From: Diabrotica undecimpunctata
Lineage: Eukaryota > Arthropoda > Insecta > Coleoptera > Chrysomelidae
Assembly: GCF_040954645.1 (NCBI RefSeq)
Contig: NC_092807.1
Coordinates: forward strand, 83,084,608-83,148,607
DNA length: 64,000 nucleotides
Reading direction: 5' to 3'
The notes beneath the pieces were generated by a model. The model saw only the letters and a list, made by a program, of their open reading frames with translations. It was not told where the DNA came from and made no database searches. Of the stretch, positions 49,275 to 58,795 are shown piece after piece. A program made the position numbers and the translations under genes. Positions within the stretch are counted from its first letter, which is position 1. The number at the start of each line of letters is the position of its first letter.

Positions 49275-50131
49275 ATGTTTCCCAAGTTTTTAACCTCAAA
49301 AGAATGTTGGTGCTTTTTTTCCACTCTGATTTCCTCATTTATTAAAGTTTCGTGTTCTTTTAACATCAGACTCACCTCATTTTCTTTTTCTTCTCCACAT
49401 ATCAATTTTCTTTCTTTTTCCTCAGATTCTTGGCACATATTTATCGCACATTTTTCCTCCTCTTTTTTATCAATCTCTTCCTTAAATGCCACTGTTTCAA
49501 TCATATCCTTTTCATTTTCCTTTGTTGACACTATTTCTTTTTCTTCTTCGGGGCTTATCCCTTCTTTTGAGGAATCTCCGGTAGTGACTTCCTTTATCCT
49601 TTTCTTAAGTTTTCTTCCTTTTCTTCTTTGTCCTCGCTTCGTTGCCAAATTCATTTCCACTGTTTGTTCTTTTTCCGAATTATCAATTTTCTTTTTCCCA
49701 TGTTCATTTTCCTGACTGTCCTGTTCTTCTTCTTTTTCCTCTGTGATTTTCATCGTGTTATTTTTGAAATCTATCACCACATGTTTTTCTGCCAATTCAT
49801 CCACTCCTACGATCATATTATGCGACATGTTTGGCACCACAACACATTGTAGTGCATACATTTTCTTATCCAATCGTACTTTCACTCGTATTCCCTCATT
49901 TATCGTTGCCATTGTCCGTTTATTTGCACCCACCAAATTTACCCGTGGTATTTTGTAGATCAAATTCGTTAAATTAACTTCCTCTATTAGTTTTCTGTTG
50001 ATCAGTGTCATTTCCGATCCAGTATCAATCATAATTTTAATCGGTGTCTCGTTGATAAAACCATCTACAAATTTCAGATTTGCTCCACTTATTTTGTCCT
50101 TATTTTCTGCCAATTTAATAAATTCCTTCGG
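49275..50131 (-). pseudogene. Gypsy-3 protease region
   Basis: Open frame beginning around CHPKEFIKLAENK (no ATG; the frame is -1 relative to gag) with the aspartic protease active site IMIDTGSEMTLIN near residue 25 and IVGVDELAEKH further on. A highly charged Lys/Glu-rich linker of about 140 residues follows, which is an unusual spacer before RT. The sequence ends at the Penelope junction, so no RT is present. The last residues of the open frame derive from the neighbouring Penelope sequence. Confidence 0.78.
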
Positions 50132-50163
50132 GTGACAAAAACTTCCTGTTTGTTTCTTTGTCT

Positions 50164-51686
50164 TTAGTGAGCGCCTTCGTGAAAGGACTCTTGCTGTTCT
50201 TGTTCGCTTCTACTTCTGTCGCTTTGTCTCTCATCCTCATATTCCTCTATGTGTGTGTTGTTGACCGCTCTTCTATTTTCTCTTGGTCTCTCGGACCCGT
50301 ATCGGTTTCCGCGATTTTCCGGTTCATTCGTTCTATTATTATTTCGGTTTTCCTGATATGTGCGAGTGTTGTTTCTATTCTGGTTCTCTCGATATCTGTT
50401 TTCGTTCCATTGCCGATTTCTTTGTTCATAATTTACTCTTCCGTTGTCTCTACTTTCGTTTTCCCTCCTCGGGACAAATTCTCTTCTTGTGTACTCTCTC
50501 CTAAAGTTTTGCCCTCTATCTCTATAGTCTTGATTTTCTCGTTGTCTATAATTTTCTTGCGTTCTCCTCATTTTTCTTTCTCTTAATTTTGCTTCTCGTA
50601 TTTATAAGAATTGACATAAACTGTCAATATCTTTGTAGTTTTATAGAGTTATGTGATCTTCTAAGGTATCTTCAAAATGTCTGGCTATTAGTTCCACTAG
50701 CTGTTCGGACGAATAGTTGTAATGTAAGTGTCTTGCATTGTTGTATAGTTGTAGGGCATATGTTTTTCTGATATACCTATACTATCCTGGTATCTCCCAT
50801 TTTGTAATTCCTTGTTTATCTCTATCTATTGTATTTTCCCCCAGAAATAATTCAGAAATTTTTGTTCAAATGTTTGCCAATTTTGCAGTTCTTCTTCTTT
50901 GCTATCAAACCATAAACTTGCCTCATCTTTAAGATGGTTCCTTATCGTTTCCTTTGCTGTTTCGAAATTACCGATATGTCGTACTTTCTTTTTTAAATTG
51001 TTAATGAAAATTACTGGGTGTAAATTTTTTACGTCCCCGCCAAACTGTATTTTTATGTCACCCGGACTTTGGATGAGTACTTCTCTCCTGTCTCCCATCT
51101 CTCGTTGTTTTCTGATATCCTCAATTTGTTTTTCTATTTCTTTCTTGTCTTCTTGTAAAGCCATTTCAAATTTTGTTTCTAACTGTTCTTATTCCTTTTT
51201 CTGTACAGTCTTAATATATTTCATTTTAGTTTCTATTTCTTCTCTCTGCATCTCTAGTTTCCTCTCTGTTTCTTCTCTGACTTTTTCTAAACAGACTTTT
51301 ACCTCATTTTCATATTTGTCCAAACGCTTTTCCATTTTTCTATCATTTTCTTCTAATTTTTGTTCATAGTTTTCCAAACGCTGCTCTATATTTCTGTTAT
51401 TTAGTTCTATTGTTTGTTTTGTTTCTTGTTGATTTCTATCCATTTTTAGTGATGTTTCTTGTTGGTTTCTATCAATTTTCTTTAATGTTTCAATTTGGTT
51501 TTTCTCTATTGTTTGTGTCTGTATTTGCATCATTGCTAATAATTTTTCCAGCATCACTGTCTCTTTTCTTTCCTCCATTATTGTGGCATTTCCTTCATTA
51601 TCCGATTCTTCATCAATAATTGTTTCCTCTTCTATCTTATCCTCTTTCCTTTCTTGCGTTTTACTTTGACTCCTTGTGGTCGACAT
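50164..51686 (-). pseudogene. Gypsy-3 gag, broken
   Basis: Starts at MSTTRSQ (51686), a start shared in style with Gypsy-1 gag (MPETRSQ). Residues about 40-170 form a long coiled coil with repeated DRNQQET and glutamate/lysine-rich heptads. After a TAA at 51189 the same frame continues with the capsid-like part (IQFGGDVKNLHPVIFINNL, EASLWFDSKEEELQNWQTFEQKF). A 1-nt indel in a run of C near 50835 shifts the frame, and further stops follow around 50790-50600. The C-terminal part (50571-50164) is extremely Arg/Asn/Glu-rich (repeated RENRN, NNRT), probably an RNA-binding tail in place of a zinc knuckle. Confidence 0.78.
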
Positions 51687-52035
51687 GTTCGTTAGATTAT
51701 TTATCCCCGCCAAATATGAAGCTTTGAAATTTGTGCAATAATATCCCCGCCAAATATGAAATTCGAGTAATGTTGCAAAGACGAAAACTTTTCCTCTTAT
51801 CCCAAATGCAATAAATTCAAATAAATGCAATAAAATTTTAAAACTTTTGTCAGTTGTAAAAATCAATCAAATATGATAAATTATATCATGTAAAAATTTG
51901 TACCTAGAGAAATTTGAAATGTAATGTCATAAAAGCAAATATTATAAACTTTAACCATCGGCAAATAAATTTTCAATCAATCTGCTTTCTTTCTCTATCC
52001 GTTTAAATTTTAACTAGAAATACTTTCTACGCCTT

Positions 52036-52050
52036 ACACGTTGGGGGCAA
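52036..52050 (-). promoter_or_regulatory. Gypsy-3 degenerate primer-binding site
   Basis: The minus strand reads TTGCCCCCAACGTG next to the LTR, two substitutions from TGGCGCCCAACGTG in Gypsy-2. Confidence 0.6.
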
Positions 52051-52052
52051 TT

Positions 52053-53170
52053 TGTTATGATTGTTTATTTTGAGTTCAAACTTAGTTTATTGAGCCAATA
52101 AAAAAGAATTATAACTTATCTGTTATCAAAAGTAAAATAATCCTTATATTACCTGTGTTCGATGGATTCAAAAGATTTTCTAGTTGTCTTTTATCGGGAG
52201 GGAGAAGAAAAGGATAAGAATACAAATATATTATATTACAAAGATTTACGTTTCTTTATTTTATATGAACGAATAAAACAATTATTAAATTCTGTCGTTA
52301 TTTTATCAATCAGCATACAAGAAAATAAATCAAATTATTATGATAATAAGATTATAAAGCTACATACATTTATATTACGTGAAAAACCAATTTTACTTAA
52401 AATTTTCTTTACTTGAAGAAAAAAAACCACAAAACTTTAAACTTTTGATTAGCCTAACAAAACCTCAGTTCTTAAATTTGAATGCTAATGACCATGATGT
52501 CGAAACGATCCTTCACAGATATAAAATTCAATTGTACAAACACTTACAGCTTATTTTCTTCTTGAGTTGTATGTTGGAAAATACCCAGAAAAGTCCAGTC
52601 TCCTCAACGATGTGATCTCTCCTCTTTGGCACCTCGGCTCTTTCTTAACGTCTCTGCAAACCTCCTGCAGACTACACAAAAAAACACCTGATTCACTTCT
52701 CCAAACTCAGCTATTTATTTATGACACCAGGACCTCCTTTTGTCAACTTGATGCCGTAAGAATACTTTCACATATACCTTATAAAATGCCCACGGTAGAT
52801 ACAAGGACCTCCTTTAATCTACTTGTTATCTCCTTCTTCAAACTAATCACTTCTTTTCGTTACGCTGGTATCCAAACTCACGAACCACACCCTATCTTGA
52901 GACAAACGACTGTTTCCTTTCGATGACCAAAATATGACTAACTTCTCCTCTCCCATGATCGACTCACAAATTCCCATTTAAAAAAGACCGTCCAATCAAA
53001 AGCTCAAATTGTGTTTACCATGATTTTGGAAAAGCCTAATTTCGGTTTCAGAGAAAAACTAAATAGCTTACTTTAAAATTGGTTTTTTTCAATACATCAT
53101 TTATACATATTTCAAAAGATTAGAATATGGTCATTTAATACTCGACTATACAAACAATGAAAAGATTAAC
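52053..53170 (-). repeat. Gypsy-3 5' LTR (right end uncertain)
   Basis: Begins TGTTATGATT just outside the primer-binding site. No second copy exists in the window, so the outer end (estimated between about 52950 and 53170) is a guess. Short repeats (GGACCTCCTTT at 52731 and 52804) lie inside. Confidence 0.45.
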
Positions 53171-53382
53171 TCACAGGTAAAATGTCTTTTAATTCTAAAC
53201 AAAGGTTTTTTGATAATTTTGTTTGAAACGGAAAAAGGTCGTTTGCCAAATAAATTTCTATTCTTATCTACACTAAATCTTATCTTAAATTACTATATAC
53301 AATTTGTTTCTATTGATATCTTGAAATTTTATTTCGATGGATTTTTTTATTTATTTTTCTTTGGTTGGGAAAGAAGAAACAT

Positions 53383-53386
<4 letters not shown>

Positions 53387-53451
<65 letters not shown>
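53387..53451. repeat. (TA)n microsatellite
   Basis: TA repeat directly left of the repeat fragment at 53452. Confidence 0.95.
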
Positions 53452-53453
<2 letters not shown>

Positions 53454-53610
53454 TCAGAAAAGAAATTTAATCTTTACAGATAAGTTAAATAGTAAACTCT
53501 TAAATATTGGGGAAATCTGCAAGAAAAACTCTAATGAGTATCAATTGTTTCGCCGAACGTTTTCGCCAAAGAGAATTAATTTGGCTTCTTCTGGGCTGAA
53601 AGAGAATAAA
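53452..53610. repeat. Repeat fragment shared with 629-711
   Basis: 53452-53500 matches 629-680 with few differences. 53500-53521 matches 681-704 in inverted orientation. The rest (to about 53610) contains GTTTCGCCGAACG and TTTTCGCCAAAG, resembling Penelope 3' ends, but this is a weak inference. Confidence 0.6.
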
Positions 53611-54269
53611 TTATAATTAGCTACCATATATTATCTATAAAAAAACATTATTGATCTTACCGTAACTTAGAATTGTAGAGTTAGAATGTTAACAAACTTA
53701 GCTACCACTAACATAGTGGTGTTTTGACGTGACAACGTCTTAAATTAGGTTGTGGCTCGGAGTCACTCATGAAAAAGTGTAACGCCCGCTCACGTCTGTT
53801 ACGATGACTCTCCCACTCAAACATGATCGGTCCGCTGCGCGCGCAGCACTAGAGAATTAGGCGCGTTGAATCGGTGCGTGCTTGTGTCTCTGTCTTTCTC
53901 GAGCGTTCTTGGCGTTGGAAAACCGAGAAAGCGTCATAATACAAGTTCACACGTGTGGTTAAAGTATCGTCAGCTGTGTCTGTAGTGAAAATGTGGAGTG
54001 CTTAGATTCGTCATTTACAACAACTACAACAATAAAGGTAAATAATTGTACACTAATATTTCATTATCGTAAACTATGATTGATTGATTAATTGTTAGAT
54101 TGACACAAAAGTTAAGAAACTGAGTTTATAGGTTATGTCATACTATTGACAAATGTTGATAGTGTTAAGTAAATTATTAGTTTAAATCACTCTGCAATCA
54201 ATCGTAATTCAGTCGATTGAGAAGAAACAGCGCGTATTGCTAGTCAGGATGTGTTCCATACATACATAT
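53611..54269. other. Relatively GC-rich, promoter- or exon-like stretch
   Basis: 53750-54045 stands out from the AT-rich surroundings by CpG-containing sequence (GCGCGCGCAGC near 53835, CGCGTTGAATCGG near 53862). It ends in AATAAAGGTAAATA near 54035, which could be a splice donor. No protein-coding frame is seen. It could be a noncoding first exon and promoter, or the left end of an unknown element whose inverted end lies at 60741. Confidence 0.35.
54266..54269. repeat. Target-site duplication, left copy
   Basis: ATAT immediately outside the left LTR of Gypsy-4, repeated at 60571-60574. Confidence 0.8.
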
Positions 54270-54540
54270 TGTAGCGAGATTAAATAAAACGAGCGGTTCG
54301 AATTTATATACATATATTTATTTATAAGTTTACAGTTCGGTACTCTCTTATCAACTAAGCTCACTCCTAACAACGTTACATATATATAATAAAGTTACTT
54401 TTCGAGAACATTCTGGCGTTGTCCCACCTCTAATTGTCTCCCGTCCGAAAGACGGGCGCTATTGACAAGCCGATTCTTACGTTTTCTAGATTCGTCCTTC
54501 TAAGAATTATGACGTATCGGAGATGGGCTATTTCGTTACA
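54270..54540 (-). repeat. Gypsy-4 3' LTR
   Basis: 271 bp, apparently identical to 60300-60570. It contains AATAAAGTTAC-like and GACGGGCG stretches. The body starts 11 bp after the pol stop. Confidence 0.95.
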
Positions 54541-54551
54541 CTGCTCCCCTC
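54541..54551 (-). promoter_or_regulatory. Gypsy-4 polypurine tract
   Basis: The minus strand reads AAGAGGGGAGCAG up to the LTR, overlapping the pol stop region. It is the expected plus-strand primer site. Confidence 0.75.
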
Positions 54552-56957
54552 TTAAATCTGATTGTCCCGATCAGCAACTCTATATGTAGGCACAGGATGG
54601 CGGAATCTACAGGACTCTCCAGCTCTGCATGAACCCTTTAGAAAGAAATAACAGTCTACTGACTTTGAAGGATACGATCTCATCGGGTTAATGCAACACA
54701 CAGTAATTCGTACGCCGGTTTCTCGGAAGATCACTTCAAGCATGCTTCTGACAATCTTCCAGTCCAGATTATCTAGTGCATGGCCTATTTTGGGTAAGGC
54801 CAAATTCTTGATGTCGTAATTGCACACAATTTTCTTCAAATTAGTTAGAGCACGCCATATATCCTCGTAGCTTGCCCTGTCTGTATACGACTTCCTGGTC
54901 ACCATATACAGCAAAGATCGAGAACCATCTTCTAATCTCAGTACTCTTCCAACTTTAGGTTGCTGGTTTTTTAACTCATCCAAACGACCGAATTTCTTAT
55001 AAAATACGGATGAGATTCCGTTAGTCATCTCAAGATCTTGGGCAACACAGTGGGCTAGAGAGACGTTATGCGGAACACTAAAAAGATCCTGCTGAACTTC
55101 TGTGGTCACGCCGAATCTAGCACTCTTTCTCTCTGCGTAATTTGACATAAATTCATTAAAGCTTGGTCGCCGGTCATCTTTGATCTCATGTTGAAGGGTT
55201 CGTGCTTCTTCTGTTTCATTTGAGCCAGCATATGGTGCAAGACGATTTATGTGAACTACTTTTGGTTTACCTTTCGGCAACTTCTTAATTCGGAATATTA
55301 CGTCATTTATTTTCTTTTTAATTTCATATGGACCTTCCCATTGCCTTTGCAGTTTGGGAGACAAGCCTAGACGACGTTGTGGATTATAAAGCCAAACAAG
55401 ATCACCTACTTCATGGCTTTCACTCTTACATCGAGAATCATATTGATCTTTCATTCTGTCACTGGCTATCTGGATGTGTTGTCGGGCAAGTTCATGAATG
55501 TTGTTCATTCTTAACTTCAGGCGGTCGACATAATCTTCGCTTGCAACATGTTCTTCGGAAGGTCTGCAGCCAAACTCTAGGTCGCAGGGCAAACGAACTT
55601 CACGACCTAACATCAGGCAGGTTGGAGTCTGGCCTGTAGTTTCATTCACGGCCGAGCGGTAGGCCATTAGGAATAAATGAATATGCTGGTCCCAATCTCT
55701 TTGATGTTCTGATACAACCTTGGATAGGTGTTTACCCATTGTTCGGTTCATTCTCTCCACCATTCCGTCTGATTGAGGATGCAGGGGTGTCGTTCTGGTC
55801 TTATTGACACCAATCAATTTACAAACGTTTTGGAAAAGGGTTGACTCGAAGTTTCGCCCTTGGTCGGAGTGGATCTCCAAGGGAACACCAAATCGGCTAA
55901 AGAATTCTTTAACAAGTACCTCTGCAACGGTAGCAGCTTCTTGATTTGGTATCGCATAAGCCTCAGTCCATTTCGTAAAATAATCCATGGCTACCAGGAT
56001 ATATTTATTTCCATCATTTGTCTCTGGAAGTGAAACTGCAATGTCGATTGCTACTTTTTCCATAGGACTACCAACATTGTACTGTCTCATGGGTGCCCTC
56101 TTTTTACCTGCTGGACCATTACTGGTTGCACACAGTTCACATTTCCGGCACCATCTTCTTACATCATCTTTACAGTTCACCCAATAGAACCGTTCTCGAA
56201 CCTTTTGCAGAGTCTTCGTGATACCAAAGTGTCCACCTGATGCACCGTCATGCAACTGACGCAATACTTCTGAAACTTTACTTTTAGGTACAATTAACTG
56301 AAGCTTAGTTTCTGTACCATCATCGTTCTCAAAGGTTCTATACAGAAGATCATCTTTCAGCACTAGGCAATTCCATTGGCTCCAGTAACACTTGACTTCT
56401 GGACTACATGCACTAATGTCTTGCCAAGAAGGTCTCTCACTTCGACGCATCCAATCCAATACTCTTTTTATACATGGATCATCTGCTTGAGCGTCTTGTA
56501 GCTGTTGAGGTTGCCATTGCTCATTAATGACGGTGGTTCGTCTCACGGGGCAAATTCGTTCTTCTAATTTAAGACAGTGATTACAATTTGCACTGCACGG
56601 CCGTCTCGAAAGGGCATCAGCATTTGAATGAACTCTGCCAGCCCTGTGTTCGATCTCGTAATCATATTCTTGTAATCGTTCTAACCATCTTGCCATCTGA
56701 CCCTCTGGATTACGAAATTGTAGGAGCCATTTTAGAGCAGCGTGATCCGTGCGAAGAAGAAACTTTCTGCCATACAAGTATTTATGGAAATGCTCACAAG
56801 CCTTCACTACGCCTAGCAATTCTCTTCTGGTAACGCAATAGTTTCTTTCTGGTTTTGACAAGACTTTGCTAAAGTAAGCGATGACTTTCTCCTGCCCATC
56901 TTGGATTTGGGAAAGAACAGCTCCTATTGCACTGTTGCTTGCATCGGTGTCCAACAC
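54552..56957 (-). CDS. Gypsy-4 Pol part 2: RNase H, integrase, macro domain, CCCH finger
   Basis: 801-residue open frame. RNase H opens with LDTDASNSAIGAV, ELLGVVKACEHF and TDHAALKW. Integrase: zinc finger (HDGASGGHFGITK and CRKCELCATS), then D in AIDIAVSLPE (about residue 304), D in IHSDQGRNFE (about 364) and E in DGMVERMNR (about 399), and GPYEIKK with VVHINRLAPY near the end of the domain. After a charged linker the frame continues into a macro domain at about residues 624-755 (DLFSVPHNVSLAHCV, FYKKFGRLDELKNQQ, LPKIGHALDNLDW). It ends in a canonical C-x7-C-x5-C-x3-H finger (about 769-787). The start at 56957 is not a natural initiation site, because this frame is reached from the preceding RT frame after a one-base loss. 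The stop lies 12 bp from the 3' LTR, so the extension occupies the place of env. Confidence 0.93.
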   Translation of the reverse strand: MLDTDASNSAIGAVLSQIQDGQEKVIAYFSKVLSKPERNYCVTRRELLGVVKACEHFHKYLYGRKFLLRTDHAALKWLLQFRNPEGQMARWLERLQEYDYEIEHRAGRVHSNADALSRRPCSANCNHCLKLEERICPVRRTTVINEQWQPQQLQDAQADDPCIKRVLDWMRRSERPSWQDISACSPEVKCYWSQWNCLVLKDDLLYRTFENDDGTETKLQLIVPKSKVSEVLRQLHDGASGGHFGITKTLQKVRERFYWVNCKDDVRRWCRKCELCATSNGPAGKKRAPMRQYNVGSPMEKVAIDIAVSLPETNDGNKYILVAMDYFTKWTEAYAIPNQEAATVAEVLVKEFFSRFGVPLEIHSDQGRNFESTLFQNVCKLIGVNKTRTTPLHPQSDGMVERMNRTMGKHLSKVVSEHQRDWDQHIHLFLMAYRSAVNETTGQTPTCLMLGREVRLPCDLEFGCRPSEEHVASEDYVDRLKLRMNNIHELARQHIQIASDRMKDQYDSRCKSESHEVGDLVWLYNPQRRLGLSPKLQRQWEGPYEIKKKINDVIFRIKKLPKGKPKVVHINRLAPYAGSNETEEARTLQHEIKDDRRPSFNEFMSNYAERKSARFGVTTEVQQDLFSVPHNVSLAHCVAQDLEMTNGISSVFYKKFGRLDELKNQQPKVGRVLRLEDGSRSLLYMVTRKSYTDRASYEDIWRALTNLKKIVCNYDIKNLALPKIGHALDNLDWKIVRSMLEVIFRETGVRITVCCINPMRSYPSKSVDCYFFLKGSCRAGESCRFRHPVPTYRVADRDNQI
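54597..54653 (-). other. CCCH zinc finger in Gypsy-4 Pol
   Basis: Within DCYFFLKGSCRAGESCRFRH the spacing is C-x7-C-x5-C-x3-H, the standard RNA-binding CCCH type. It is 12 residues from the macro domain and 14 residues from the C terminus. Confidence 0.85.
54693..55088 (-). other. Macro domain (TARG1/OARD1-like) in Gypsy-4 Pol
   Basis: About 132 residues with the family pattern: DLF start strand, LAHCVAQD, NGISSVFYKKFG, LNQQ-like ELKNQQ, SLLYMVTRK, SYEDIWRALTNLK, ALPKIGHALDNLDW, VIFRETGVRITV. By eye it is closest to the TARG1/OARD1 branch, whose members remove ADP-ribose from proteins. The Asp of LDNLDW aligns with the catalytic Asp of human TARG1 (D125). The residue aligning with its catalytic Lys (K84) appears to be Arg in VTRK. 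Function is inferred from family only. Confidence 0.85.
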
Positions 56958-58795
56958 AAATTTCCTGCCTGTCTAGGGTAGCTTAAAATCGGTGCGCTGA
57001 TCAGAGCCATTTGTAAGTGTTCAAAAGCTCTTTGACACTCTTCGCTCCATGTATATTCTTTGCCTTCTTCTGTCAACTTTGTTAATGGCTTGGAGATATT
57101 GGCAAATCCTTTGACAAAACGGCGGTAATATGTACATAGGCCAAGAAAACTTCTAATTTCGTGTTTATCTCTTGGTACTGGCCAATCCTTAATTGCTGCA
57201 AGTTTTTCAGGATCAGCTGTTACACCATTACTTGCTACAATATGTCCCAAGTACTTCACTTCTCGTCGAAACAAGTGACATTTCTTCGGACTCAACTTCA
57301 GATTCGCTGCCCGCAATCGTTGAAAGACTTCTGTTAGATTATTGGCATGTTCATCGAAGGATCTTCCAACTACAATTACATCATCCAAATAAACCAGGCA
57401 TGTTTTCCATGTTAGACCTCTTAAAACTGCATCCATTAATCTTTCAAATGTGGCCGGGGCATTACATAAACCAAAGGGCATAACTGTGAACTGCCAAAGC
57501 CCTGATCCTATCGAGAATGCGGTTTTTTCACGATCAGCTGGCTCCATGTCTACTTGCCAATATCCACTTTTCAGATCGAGTGTGGAGAACCAACGAGAAC
57601 CAGAAAGTGTATCCAAAGTATCGTCTATTCTGGGCAAAGGATAACTATCTTTTTTAGTTACTGCATTGAGCTGTCGGTAGTCAATACAAAAACGTGTTGA
57701 ACCATCTTTCTTCTTTACTAGGACTACAGGTGATGTCCATGGACTGTTTGATGGTTCAATTACCCCTTGTTTGTTCATATCTTTGATGATGTCTTCGGCT
57801 TCATCTCTTTTCGAAAATGGAAGTCGTCTAGGTTGTTGTCTGATTGGCTGAGCGTCTCCGGTATTAATTTTATGCTTTACTATGCTTGTTTTGCCATTAT
57901 CCTTCTTATCCATGGCAAAAACATCTTGAAATTCTATCAGCATAGACTTCACTCTTTTAGTTCGTTCATCATCAAGATCTTGGCACGTTTTAATCATCGT
58001 CTCAACAAGCTCCTTTGGATACTTAGATTTCGACGGTTTCTCATTAGTATTCATGGAACAAATCGAAGCCACGGGAACACACTGTCCGATCAAAGTTCTT
58101 TTACTTAACTTAATGGCAGTTCCCTTTAAATTCATAACTCTTACAGGAACGACATCTCGAATTCTCACCAAAGCTTTTGCCGTTAGGAACTCGGCATTAT
58201 TCACATCTTCGACCATCCTTAAACTTCCCTCTCGGCAGTAACCATCAGGTCTGGTCATCAAAATTTTCTCACTATTACCGGGTATTGTTACGTCACAAGT
58301 AGTTATTAAGCTGATAACATCTTCTTTGTCGTCATGAAACGGCAACTCTTCACCACTGATCTCGAGAACTCCATCTTTGACATTCAATACAGCCCCAACT
58401 TTCCTTAGTAAATCCATCCCCAATATGAACTCATCGGAGATCTCTGCAATTAATACTGTATGTTTTACTGTGGTCTGGCCAATGGATACTGACATATTAG
58501 CCTCGCCATATGTATTAATTATCTCACCAGTTGCTGTTCTAAGCTTGACTGTTGCAGGCAATAATTTAAGATGGCCTCGTACTACTTCTGGCCGTGCAAT
58601 AGTTCTCGTTGCACCTGTATCTACCAAAAACGATCTACATTTATTATTGATACGACCCTCTATGTACAAGCTATGAATTCCACCTGAGGACGTAATGTTC
58701 ACAGTTACTATGGGGGCTGTGTTTCTCGAGGTCGGCAGTTGCCCCTTGTTGTCGACCCGTTCTAGTTTTCCGACTGCTGTATCATTTTCTTGCAA
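56924..58795 (-). CDS. Gypsy-4 Pol part 1: protease and reverse transcriptase
   Basis: 623-residue frame overlapping the gag end by 34 bp in the -1 register, so a Gag-Pol frameshift is expected. Protease: FLVDTGATRTIA near residue 57 and FILGMDLLRKVG. A region of about 150 residues follows. RT (about 320-560) shows RLPFSKRDEAEDII, STRFCIDYRQLN, STLDLKSGYWQV, FGLCNAPATF and the YLDD catalytic box near residue 460, then FLGLCTYYRRF. The frame ends artificially at 56924: one base is missing between GGAAA and TTTGTG near 56965, after which RNase H is in the other frame. In an element with identical LTRs this is either a very recent mutation or a sequencing error. Confidence 0.93.
   Translation of the reverse strand: MQENDTAVGKLERVDNKGQLPTSRNTAPIVTVNITSSGGIHSLYIEGRINNKCRSFLVDTGATRTIARPEVVRGHLKLLPATVKLRTATGEIINTYGEANMSVSIGQTTVKHTVLIAEISDEFILGMDLLRKVGAVLNVKDGVLEISGEELPFHDDKEDVISLITTCDVTIPGNSEKILMTRPDGYCREGSLRMVEDVNNAEFLTAKALVRIRDVVPVRVMNLKGTAIKLSKRTLIGQCVPVASICSMNTNEKPSKSKYPKELVETMIKTCQDLDDERTKRVKSMLIEFQDVFAMDKKDNGKTSIVKHKINTGDAQPIRQQPRRLPFSKRDEAEDIIKDMNKQGVIEPSNSPWTSPVVLVKKKDGSTRFCIDYRQLNAVTKKDSYPLPRIDDTLDTLSGSRWFSTLDLKSGYWQVDMEPADREKTAFSIGSGLWQFTVMPFGLCNAPATFERLMDAVLRGLTWKTCLVYLDDVIVVGRSFDEHANNLTEVFQRLRAANLKLSPKKCHLFRREVKYLGHIVASNGVTADPEKLAAIKDWPVPRDKHEIRSFLGLCTYYRRFVKGFANISKPLTKLTEEGKEYTWSEECQRAFEHLQMALISAPILSYPRQAGNLCWTPMQATVQ

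Larger units (their letters stand above)
49275..53170 (-). mobile_element. Gypsy-3: LTR retrotransposon, truncated in pol
   Basis: Minus-strand Gypsy-type remnant with a 5' LTR, a degenerate primer-binding site, a broken gag and a protease. Everything downstream (RT, RNase H, integrase, 3' LTR) is missing, because the sequence switches to the Penelope element at 49274. The outer LTR end is uncertain, since there is no second LTR for comparison. Confidence 0.72.

Noticed and set aside
49275..49715. Plus-strand Ser/Phe-rich frame
   Set aside because: Antisense of the Lys/Glu-rich Gypsy-3 linker.
50158..50586. Plus-strand hydrophobic Ser/Phe-rich frame resembling a membrane protein
   Set aside because: Antisense of the Arg/Asn-rich Gypsy-3 Gag tail.
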